Part shown: piece by piece, positions 34,744-42,400 of the stretch | Numbering within the stretch: the first letter of the stretch is position 1 | Layout: the number at the start of each line of letters is the position of its first letter | From: Sphingomonas kyeonggiensis | Lineage (GTDB): Bacteria; Pseudomonadota; Alphaproteobacteria; Sphingomonadales; Sphingomonadaceae | Length of the DNA stretch: 64,000 bases | Assembly (NCBI RefSeq): GCF_030812785.1 | Contig: NZ_JAUSTJ010000001.1 | Location: 1,488,001 to 1,552,000 of the forward strand | Direction: 5' to 3' | The notes under the pieces: model-generated | What the model saw: only the letters and a program-made list of their open reading frames with translations | The model's database searches: none | What the model was told of the DNA's origin: nothing | Translations under genes and position numbers: made by a program

Positions 34744-35426
34744 TGCTGATCGCCATCCCCGAGCTGTTCTCGCCAGCGCAGGTGGCCGAGCTGCGCGGCA
34801 TCATCGACGCGGCGGAATGGGTGGACGGCAACGCCACCTCGGGCGCGCAATCGGCGCTCGCCAAGCAGAACGAGCAGTTGCCCGAGGGCAGCGAGGCGCA
34901 TCGCCGGGCCGGGGCGATGGTGCTCGACGCGCTGGGCAAGTCGCCGCTGTTCTTCGCCGCCGCGCTGCCGCTCAAGGTCTTCCCGCCGCTGTTCAACCGC
35001 TATGGCGGCGGGCAGAAGTTCGACACCCATGTCGACAATGCCGTGCGCATCCAGCGCGGCACCGAGTTCCGCATCCGCAGCGACCTGTCGATGACCGTCT
35101 TCCTCGAGGATCCCGCGGCCTATGACGGCGGCGAGCTGCTGATCGAGGGCCAGTTCGGCGTGCAATCGGTCAAGCTGCCGGCGGGGCACGCGATCCTCTA
35201 TCCCTCGTCGAGCCTGCACCGGGTGGCGCCGGTGACGCGCGGGCGCCGGGTGGCGAGCTTCTTCTGGATCCAGTCGATGGTCCGCGACGACAGCGCGCGG
35301 CGCATCCTGTTCGAGACGGACCAGGCGGTGCAGCGGCTGGTCGGCACGCTGGGCAATGACGACCGATCGGTGATCGAGCTGACCGGCGTGTACCACAATC
35401 TCCTGCGCCGCTGGGCCGACGCCTGA
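34743..35426 (+). CDS. Fe(II)/2-oxoglutarate-dependent dioxygenase, PiuC/YbiX type
   Basis: 227 residues, starting [20 protein letters not shown]. The iron triad is visible: H96-x-D98 in [10 protein letters not shown], distal H159 in SSLHRVAPV, with R169 for 2-oxoglutarate. Family members (PiuC, YbiX) are made under iron limitation and are linked to siderophore receptors; the substrate is still uncertain. The stop-start overlap with the Sel1 gene (TGATG) shows coupling. The composite repeat follows the stop directly. Confidence 0.94.
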   Translation: MLIAIPELFSPAQVAELRGIIDAAEWVDGNATSGAQSALAKQNEQLPEGSEAHRRAGAMVLDALGKSPLFFAAALPLKVFPPLFNRYGGGQKFDTHVDNAVRIQRGTEFRIRSDLSMTVFLEDPAAYDGGELLIEGQFGVQSVKLPAGHAILYPSSSLHRVAPVTRGRRVASFFWIQSMVRDDSARRILFETDQAVQRLVGTLGNDDRSVIELTGVYHNLLRRWADA

Positions 35427-35427
35427 G

Positions 35428-35711
35428 CCAAAGTCCACGAAGTACACGCCAAAGGCGGGTTTTTGCGCGCGGAAGTTCACTAAGTTCCTGCCAGTGAGCC
35501 TCGCCACGAGCCTGGTGCGCAACATGCTTGCGCAGGCGTGATCCTATCTTTCCTACCGGGTCAAGGAGCGGCCGGGCGGGGGCTCGGCTGCGGGAGCCAA
35601 GCAGGCGAAATCCTATTTTGCAACCTAGTCGTCATCCCGGCGAAAGCCGGGATCTCAGGCGATGGCGCGGGGAAGGAGCCGCACGAGATCCCGGCTTTCG
35701 CCGGGATGACG
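35428..35711. repeat. Composite dispersed repeat, copy B (inverted relative to copy A)
   Basis: Reading left to right: CCACGAAGTACACGCCAAAG (about 35437), TGATCCTATCTTTCCTACC (about 35538), GAGCGGCCGGGCGG, GGCGAAATCCTATTTTGCAA (about 35604), then the CGTCATCCCGGCGAAAGCCG hairpin pair at 35630-35711. Each segment is the reverse complement of the corresponding part of 25712-26030. The element starts almost at the piuC stop codon and may supply its transcript end. Confidence 0.8.
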
Positions 35712-35765
35712 GTTTGGGGGCGGGACGGCGATTGGTGGGCGCCGGGACGACGATTGGGTTGGAGG

Positions 35766-36752
35766 CTAGAGCATCGCCTGCAGTGCGGGGGAGAGATGCT
35801 CGGTGAAGCCCGCGCCGTCGCGCACTGCCATGTGCGCCGCGAGGCCCTCGCGTTCCGCCAGCGCCATGCCGTCCGGGCCCAGCACGCTGAGCGCCGTCGC
35901 CCAGGCATCGGCGAGCATGCAGATCGGGTGCAGCACGGTTACCGACGCCACGCCATCGTCGAGCGGGCGGCCGGTGCGTGGGTCGATTGTGTGGGCATAG
36001 GCGCGGCCGGCATGGGCGAAGCTGCGGCGATAGTCGCCCGAGGTGGCGACCGACAGGCCGTGCAGCGCGGCGCGGATCGGGGCGAGGCGGCTGCCGGGCG
36101 GTGCCTCGAGATCGACCCACCAGGGCTGACCGTCCGGCTTGATGCCCTCGCCGCGCAGCTCACCGCCGACCTCGACCAGGAAATCGCGCAGCCCCATGCT
36201 GCGGAGCATCTCGGAGACGCGGTCGACGCCGTGGCCCTTGGCGATACCGGAGAAATCGAGTCTCGCCTCGGCGGTGCGGCGGGCGCGGCGGTCGTCCTGC
36301 TCGACATGGGCGCGGCCGGAAAGGGCGCGGGCGGCGGCGATCTCGCTGTCGCCCGGCAGACCCTCGCGCGGGCCGGGCGGGCCGAAGCCCCAGAGATCGA
36401 CCAGCGCGCCCATCGCGGGATCGAAGGCGCCATCGCTCTTCTCCGCCACGTCGAGCGCGGCGGCTAGGACATGCGCGAAGCCGATCGGCAGGGGCTGCCA
36501 GCGACCGGGGGTGCTGCGGTTGAAGCGCGAGAGATCGGAGTCCGGCGCCCAGTGGCTCATCTCGGCGACGACGCGGTCGAGCTCGGCCTGGATGGCGCCG
36601 GCCACGCCCTCGGGCGCAGCGACGATGCGGGCGGACCAGCTGGTGCCCATGGTCTGGCCGGCGCAGGCGACGACCGGGGCGCCCGCCTGGCGGCGATGAA
36701 ATGCCGCCGGGGAGAGGGCGGGGGGGATGGCTATGCGGGGTTCGGCGTTCAC
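35766..36752 (-). CDS. apbE: FAD:protein FMN transferase (ApbE)
   Basis: A GTG at 36752 gives 328 residues (VNAEPRIAIPPALSPAAFHR); the open frame further upstream is read from a hairpin repeat and is unlikely to be translated. ApbE features: MGTSWSARI near the N-terminus, MSHWAPDSDLSRFN, LDFSGIAKGHGVDRVSEML, FLVEVGGELRGEG, AYAHTIDPRTGRPL and the C-terminal ADAWATALSVLGPDG. It transfers FMN from FAD to a threonine of an acceptor protein, outside the cytoplasm. No clear signal peptide is seen, though a twin-arginine-like RRQ stretch lies near residue 20. The DUF2271 product in the same operon carries the acceptor motif. Confidence 0.94.
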   Translation of the reverse strand: MNAEPRIAIPPALSPAAFHRRQAGAPVVACAGQTMGTSWSARIVAAPEGVAGAIQAELDRVVAEMSHWAPDSDLSRFNRSTPGRWQPLPIGFAHVLAAALDVAEKSDGAFDPAMGALVDLWGFGPPGPREGLPGDSEIAAARALSGRAHVEQDDRRARRTAEARLDFSGIAKGHGVDRVSEMLRSMGLRDFLVEVGGELRGEGIKPDGQPWWVDLEAPPGSRLAPIRAALHGLSVATSGDYRRSFAHAGRAYAHTIDPRTGRPLDDGVASVTVLHPICMLADAWATALSVLGPDGMALAEREGLAAHMAVRDGAGFTEHLSPALQAML

Positions 36753-36760
36753 TTCTTCAC

Positions 36761-36842
36761 CGTCATCCCCGCGAAGGCGGGGATCCAGAGCCAAATAGCG
36801 GCTCGCTTGTGACTCTGGATCCCCGCCTTCGCCGGGATGACG
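36761..36842. repeat. REP-like inverted repeat (CGTCATCCCCGCGAAGGCGG type)
   Basis: CGTCATCCCCGCGAAGGCGG plus GGATCCAGAG on the left is mirrored by CTCTGGATCCCCGCCTTCGC plus CGGGATGACG on the right. It fills the gap between apbE and the DUF4198 gene and supplies the open frame upstream of apbE. Confidence 0.9.
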
Positions 36843-36866
36843 AGAAAGGGGAATGACGGAATGGCT

Positions 36867-37787
36867 TTACGGCGCCAGCACTTCGAGCGTGGTGACATAG
36901 CTCACGCGGGCGCGGACCGGGCCCATCGGACGGCCGCCGGGGCCACCCGGGCCTGCCTGCGGACCACCCGCCGGCGCCGCGCCCTGGCCGCCGCCCGGAG
37001 CGCCCTGCGGACGCGGACCGCCGGCACCCGGGCCCTCGGGCCGCTCGCCGCCCTCGTTGACCATCACCCAGTACATGCCGGGCTGGCCCCATTTGATCGA
37101 GACCTTGCCCTCGGCATCGGTCTTGAGGATCTGCTCGTGCAGCGCGTCGCGGTAGCGGATGCCGCCCGGGATCACCGTGACGGTGAGGCCGGCGCCGGGC
37201 TTGCCGTTCTTGAGGAACTGGAAGTTGCCGGGCTCATTGGTGACTAGGTCGTTCGGGTGGGTGACCGGCACCAGCTCGATGCCCTTGCCGCTGGTCTTGA
37301 ACACGGTGTTGGTCGGCGCGCCCTGGGTGATGAAGATCTCGTTGCGCGAGACATTCTCGGCAGTCTGGACGTCGGTGGCACCGGCGGGAATCGCCGCGGC
37401 GAGATTGGCGGTGTTGGTGCCGCGCGGCAGCATCTTGCGCTCGCCGTTCAGCACATAGCTGCCGAACACGCCTTCGTTGACCACGGCGACCTTGTAGGTG
37501 CCCTGCTGGGTGAGGTGCAGGTCGAAGGTCGCGCGGAACTTGCCGACATTGTGGTTCTCGACCTTGCCCTCGGTGCCGTCGGGCTGGGTCACCACCGGCA
37601 CGGCGCGCATCGGCTGGTGATCGAAGAAGAACAGGTCGTTCGACACCGCGGCGTCGACGGTCACCCAATTGTCGGTGCCAGAGACGGTGGTCGAGCTGGG
37701 CAGCATCCACTGGCGGTGGGCGATGGCGGCCGGGGCGGCGATCGCGATGACGGCGGCTGCGGCGAGAAGCGGCTTGCGGAAGTTCAT
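36867..37787 (-). CDS. DUF4198 periplasmic protein
   Basis: 306 residues with a signal peptide ending AIAAPAAIAHRQWM. DUF4198 features: the HRQWMLPSSTTVSG opening, VTVDAAVSNDLFFFDHQPMR, GTYKVAVVNEGVFGSYVLNG, and the GGIRYRDALHEQILKTDAEG turn with GQPGMYWVMVNEGGE. A Gly/Pro-rich stretch of about 50 residues precedes the last strand. The family is found with nickel, cobalt or iron transport genes and may bind metal through the N-terminal histidine; the role here is inferred. It is the third gene of the pepSY operon. Confidence 0.93.
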   Translation of the reverse strand: MNFRKPLLAAAAVIAIAAPAAIAHRQWMLPSSTTVSGTDNWVTVDAAVSNDLFFFDHQPMRAVPVVTQPDGTEGKVENHNVGKFRATFDLHLTQQGTYKVAVVNEGVFGSYVLNGERKMLPRGTNTANLAAAIPAGATDVQTAENVSRNEIFITQGAPTNTVFKTSGKGIELVPVTHPNDLVTNEPGNFQFLKNGKPGAGLTVTVIPGGIRYRDALHEQILKTDAEGKVSIKWGQPGMYWVMVNEGGERPEGPGAGGPRPQGAPGGGQGAAPAGGPQAGPGGPGGRPMGPVRARVSYVTTLEVLAP

Positions 37788-37808
37788 TGCTCTATTCCCC
37801 CTGAGAGA

Positions 37809-38333
37809 TCAGCGCTTGATCGAGACGGTGACGGCGCCGAGCTCGCTCGCGCCCTTGGCGCTGGCGGTGACGGCCTTGCCGTTCCAGGTGAAGGGCACGG
37901 TGACGACCTCGCGGCCGCCGACTTCGCGCGCGGCCTCGACCAGCAGCTTGTAGTTGCCGGGGGCGAGCGCAGGCAGGCCGCCCTTGCCGCCGGCCAGCGC
38001 GATCTTGTGCGTGCCCGCGCCCTTGGTGGCGCCGGTGACGCCGTCCGCCGGGAAGGTCATGCCGCGGCCGACCACGCGCCACCATTGGCGCATGTCGCGC
38101 AGCCACTTGGTGCCGGCGCCCTCGGCGCTGCGCCCGTCGAAATCATACCAGACCTGGAGCGTGCGCGGGGCGGCGCCCTCCTTCTCCAGCCAGATCGCGA
38201 CATAGGGCTTGTGATATTCGGCGACGCGGAGCTGCGGGATGGTGACCGACAGATCGAGCGTCTGAGCGCCGGCGGCGCCGGGCAGGCCCGCGCCGATCGC
38301 CGCGAGCGTGAGGCCGGTGATGCGATACTGCAT
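37809..38333 (-). CDS. DUF2271 periplasmic protein, predicted FMN carrier
   Basis: 174 residues with a signal peptide (LTLAAIGAGLPGAAGAQ). DUF2271 features: VAEYHKPYVAIWLEKEGAAP, RTLQVWYDFDG, GTKWLRDMRQWWR. Residues 97-103 read DGVTGAT, exactly the ApbE acceptor pattern D-x-x-(S/T)-G-A-T, so Thr103 is expected to carry FMN by phosphoester linkage. The product would then be a periplasmic flavoprotein that exchanges electrons with the PepSY membrane protein encoded upstream. Spacing to neighbours is 14-21 bases, so one operon. Confidence 0.93.
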   Translation of the reverse strand: MQYRITGLTLAAIGAGLPGAAGAQTLDLSVTIPQLRVAEYHKPYVAIWLEKEGAAPRTLQVWYDFDGRSAEGAGTKWLRDMRQWWRVVGRGMTFPADGVTGATKGAGTHKIALAGGKGGLPALAPGNYKLLVEAAREVGGREVVTVPFTWNGKAVTASAKGASELGAVTVSIKR

Positions 38334-38347
38334 GGATTTGGGCTCCC

Positions 38348-39007
38348 CTAGTGGATCAGGAAAATGGCGATGAGCGCCGGGATGACGAGGCCGGCGATGA
38401 CGATCGGCCAGGTGCTCTTGCGATGCTTCGAATGCATCCACAGCAGCACCAGCCCGGTGAGCGTGAAGACGATGCAGGCGAAGACGAAGATGTCGATGAA
38501 CCACTTCCAGGCGGTGCCGGCGTTGCGGCCCTTGTGGAGGTCGTTCAGATAGGCGACCCAGCCGCGCGAGCTGACTTCGCTGGTCACCGCGCCGGTATCG
38601 CGGTCGATCGAGATCCAGGCGTCGCCACCCGGGCGCGGCTTGGCGAGGTAGATCTCACCGGCCGACCATTCGGCGGTGCCGCTCGCGTCGATCTTCACCT
38701 GGTCCTGCACCCATTTGGCGACATCGGCCGGGATCGGCTTCTTGCTGTCCGGCTGGTCGTCGGCCTTCACCTTGGCGAGCAAAGGCGCGGGCAGTTGGAC
38801 GGCACGGTCGACCGACTTGGGCGAGGCCTCGATCTCGGCGGCATGGTTGAGCGTGAAGCCGGTGATCGCGAACAGCAGCAGGCCGACAAGGCTGATCGCC
38901 GAGCTCATCCAGTGCCAGGTGTGCAGCTGCTTCAGCCAGAAGCTCTTGCGGGCGCGCTTGGCTTTGGCCTTGGCCAGTTCTTCTGCCTGGGCGGTGGGGG
39001 CGTGCAT
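38348..39007 (-). CDS. PepSY-domain transmembrane protein
   Basis: Start ATG at 39007 (MHAPTAQAEELAKAKAKRAR) gives 219 residues. A cytoplasmic basic N-terminus leads into TM1 (SSAISLVGLLLFAITGFTLN), a periplasmic PepSY part (IYLAKPRPGGDAWISIDRDT, GAVTSEVSSRGWVAYLNDLH), TM2 (WFIDIFVFACIVFTLTGLVL) and TM3 (TWPIVIAGLVIPALIAIFLI). Histidines near the membrane (HTWHW, LNHA, LHKG) could bind haem, as in PepSY-type reductases. It is the first gene of the pepSY-DUF2271-DUF4198-apbE operon and should move electrons across the membrane to the flavin carrier. Confidence 0.92.
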   Translation of the reverse strand: MHAPTAQAEELAKAKAKRARKSFWLKQLHTWHWMSSAISLVGLLLFAITGFTLNHAAEIEASPKSVDRAVQLPAPLLAKVKADDQPDSKKPIPADVAKWVQDQVKIDASGTAEWSAGEIYLAKPRPGGDAWISIDRDTGAVTSEVSSRGWVAYLNDLHKGRNAGTAWKWFIDIFVFACIVFTLTGLVLLWMHSKHRKSTWPIVIAGLVIPALIAIFLIH

Positions 39008-39023
39008 TTTGGGTGGGTGGTTC

Positions 39024-39063
39024 CGAACGATTCGATCTCGGTCGGATAACGCGAACGATTCGC
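39024..39063 (-). promoter_or_regulatory. Two copies of the palindrome CGAACGATTCG upstream of pepSY
   Basis: CGAACGATTCG occurs at 39024-39034 and again at 39052-39062, where it is extended to a perfect GCGAA-CGA-TTCGC palindrome (39051-39063). Centres are 28 bases apart. The copies lie 17 and 45 bases upstream of the pepSY start, where an operator would overlap the promoter. CGCAATTGCAAACC follows, also Fur-like. Confidence 0.55.
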
Positions 39064-39287
39064 AATTGCAAACCTGATGCGGGTGCCGGGGGGGATCGAT
39101 TCCGCGCCGTGCGGAGGCTGGGCGCAGCGGAAAAAGATGGCCCAGAGTCCAATGCCCCAATGGCATGGAATCCAAGGCGTTTCTCGCTAATGCAGCAAAG
39201 ATGCGCCGCAGTGCAGCGACGAATGTTTCTTGCCGTGTTCCAAGAAATTACGCAGCATCCTTCCAGATAAAGACTTGGGAGGACTGG

Positions 39288-39407
39288 ATGTCGGCACTGT
39301 ATCTTGGTCTTGCGGTGGTTTGCGTGGTCGGGGTTTCGGCCTGTCTGGGAGGCATGTACCTCATCCTACGGAGCACCCCGGCGGTGCGGCGACCCGACGA
39401 AGCCTGA
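39288..39407 (+). CDS. Very small membrane protein (39 residues)
   Basis: A strong Shine-Dalgarno (GGGAGGACTGG at 39276-39286) precedes ATG at 39288. The product MSALYLGLAVVCVVGVSACL with GGMYLILRSTP has one transmembrane helix and a short charged tail (AVRRPDEA). An intrinsic terminator begins 15 bases after the stop, so the frame has its own transcription unit. No family recognised. Confidence 0.55.
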   Translation: MSALYLGLAVVCVVGVSACLGGMYLILRSTPAVRRPDEA

Positions 39408-39421
39408 GTCTTCGGGGCATG

Positions 39422-39458
39422 AAAAACCCGGCCGGTCGCAAGGACCGGCCGGGTTTTT
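39422..39458. terminator. Bidirectional intrinsic terminator
   Basis: A perfect 16-bp stem (AAAAACCCGGCCGGTC at 39422-39437 with GACCGGCCGGGTTTTT at 39443-39458) has a 5-base loop, with the A and T tracts serving both directions. It closes the 39-residue gene on the plus strand and the glutamate dehydrogenase gene on the minus strand. Confidence 0.95.
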
Positions 39459-39476
39459 CTTTGCCCGTAGCTTGGC

Positions 39477-42400
39477 TTAGCGGCCGAGCAGCACGCGGGC
39501 CTGGCCGGCGATCTGGGCGAGCATCGCGGCATTGGGCACCGCCGACTGGCGCGCGCGGCGGACCAGGGCGGCGAACTGCTCGACCCGGCCGGCATTGGCG
39601 GCGAGCCAGGCATCGACCGCTTCCTGCGGCACGCCCTTCTGGCCGCGGCTGAGGAAGTCGAGCCGGATCTGCTGGAAGTCGCGGGCGAGGCCGGCGATCA
39701 GCAGCCGCTCCCACACATCGCCGGTGGTGATGCGCGCGGCCGTCGACTGGGCCCAGTCGAGCCCGAGCGCCTGGCCGAGCGAAGTGAAGGCGCGGGTGAG
39801 CGGGGTAACCTCGACGCCGAGGCGGACGCTGAGATCGGCCAGGCCGACCGCGCCGTCCAGCTCGAACAGCTTGACCACTTTGGCGACCAGCTCGCTGGGC
39901 GCGCCGGCGGCTTCGAGCCGCGACGAGATGCGGTTCGACTGCGCCTTGACCTCGTCCAACAGGAGCCCCTTGGCAGCCTTGTCGAGTGCATCGATGCCGG
40001 GCTTGAGGCGGGCGATCACCTCGGCCGGGCTGGCGCCCGGCGGGGTGACGCGCAGCAGGTCAGCGACCTGGCCGCGCACCGCGACCGCCATCTCGTCGAG
40101 CAACGCGATGCGCGCGCCTTCGGAGATCGCCGCGGTCTCGACCGCTTCCCACAAGGCGGGCAGGCAGAACAGCCGCTCGGCGACGACGAACATCGCCGCG
40201 ATATCGGCCATCGCCGCGCCTTCCTCCTCGGCCAACTCGAACGGGTGGAGCACGCCGAGGCGGTTCACCACGCGGTTGGCGAGCTTGGTGGCGACGATCT
40301 CGCCGCGCAGGCGATGTTCTTCGATCGCCTTGCCGAAGCGCGCCTGCATCGCCTTGGGGAAGGCATTGCACAGGTCGCTCTCCAGCGCCGGATCCTGGCC
40401 GAGCGCGGTGTGCTCGATCGCGTCCTGCAGCGCCAGCTTGGTCGAGGCGAGCAGCACGGCGAGCTCGGGGCGGGTGAGGCCGCGCTTGTCCTGGGCGCGG
40501 CGCAGCAGCTCCTCGTTGCCGGCCAGCCCCTCGACCGCGCGGTCGAGCCGGCCCGAGCCTTCGAGGATCTCGATGACGCGGACATAGGAAGGCAGCGCGA
40601 CATAGCCGTCATTCTCCATGAAGGAGAGCGCGAGCGTCTGGAGGCGGTTGTCCTCGAGCACCAGGTGCGCGACGTCGTCGGTCATCGAGACGAGGAGCTG
40701 GTTGCGATCCTCGAACTCCAGCCGGCCCTCGATCATCTCGCGGTTGAGCGCGATCTTGATGTTGACCTCATTGTCCGAGCAGTCGACGCCCGCCGAATTG
40801 TCGATGAAGTCGGTGTTGATGCGGCCGCCGAGCGAGGCGAAGGCGATGCGCGCAGCCTGGGTGACGCCCAGGTTGGCGCCTTCGCCCACGGCCTTGCAGC
40901 GCAGCTGCTCGGCATTGACGCGGAGGCGGTCATTGGCCGGATCGCCGACATCACCGTGGCTCTCGGAAGCAGCCTTGATGTAGGTGCCGATGCCGCCGAA
41001 CCAGAGCAGCCCGACCTGGGCCTTGAGGATCGCCGAGATCAGCGAGGTCGGGTCGATCTCGGCGACGTCGAGGCCGAGCAGCGCCTGGACTTCGGGCGAA
41101 AGCGGGATCGACTTCTCGGTGCGCGGGAAGACGCCGCCGCCCTTGGAGATCAGCGCGGGGTTGTAATCCGCCCAGCTCGACCGGGGCAGCGCGAACATGC
41201 GGTCGCGCTCCTTCCACGATGCTGCCGGATCGGGATCGGGATCGAGGAAGATGTGGCGGTGGTCGAAGGCGGCGACCAGCTTGATCGACTTGCTGAGCAG
41301 CATGCCGTTGCCGAACACGTCGCCCGACATGTCGCCGCAGCCGGCGACGGTGACCGGCTCGGACTGGATGTCGGTGCCCATCTCGAGGAAGTGGCGGCGG
41401 ACCGAGACCCAGGCGCCCTTGGCGGTGATGCCCATCGCCTTATGGTCATAGCCGACCGAACCACCGCTGGCGAAAGCGTCGCCCAGCCAGAAGTTGCGCT
41501 CGATCGCGATCGCATTGGCGACGTCGGAGAAGGTCGCGGTGCCCTTGTCGGCGGCGACGACGAAATAGGGATCGTCCCCGTCGAGGATGCGGACGCTGTC
41601 CGGATGGACGACGGTGCCCGAGACGATGTTGTCGGTGATCGACAACAGGGTGCGGATGAAGATGCGGTAGCTCTCGGTGCCCTCGGCGAACCAGGCGTCG
41701 CGGTCCACGGTGGGCGAGGGGAGCTGCTTGGGATAGAAGCCGCCCTTGGCGCCGGTCGGCACGATCACTGCGTTCTTCACGCGCTGCGCCTTCATCAGGC
41801 CGAGGATCTCGGTGCGGAAGTCGTCGCGGCGATCGGACCAGCGCAGGCCGCCGCGCGCGACCGGGCCGGCGCGCAGGTGGATGCCCTCGACGCGCGGGCT
41901 GTAGACCCAGATCTCGCGCCAGGGGAGCGGCTGGGGCAGGCCCGGCACCTTGGCGGAGTCGAGCTTGAAGGCCAGCGCCTCCTTGGCGGCGGGGGCATAG
42001 GCGTTGGTGCGCAGGGTCGCCAGGACGACGCCGCGGATGGTGCGCAGGATGCGGTCGTCGTCGATCGCCTGGACCTGGGCGAGGCCGGTCTCGATCGCGG
42101 CGGATGCCGCCTCGATGGCCGCTTCGTCGCCGGCGCGCGCCGGATTGTGCGCGGCGTCGAAGCGCTCGATCAGTGCATTGGCGACCTTGGGCGCGCGACG
42201 CAGCGCGTCGACCACCGTCGCCATGCCGAAGTTCATGCCGGTCTGGCGCAGATAGCGGAACCAGGCGCGGAACAGGATCACCGAGGCGGGCTTCATGCCG
42301 CTCTCGACGATCAGCCGGTTGAACGCGTCATTCTCGGCATTGCCCTCGAGTACCGCGGCGAGCGCTTCCTCGATCACCGAGACGTCGCCGCTCAGGCCGG

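Noticed and set aside
7350..36842. Repeated hairpins considered as a CRISPR array
   Set aside because: Repeats are isolated inverted pairs far apart, not direct repeats with regular unique spacers, and no cas genes are present.
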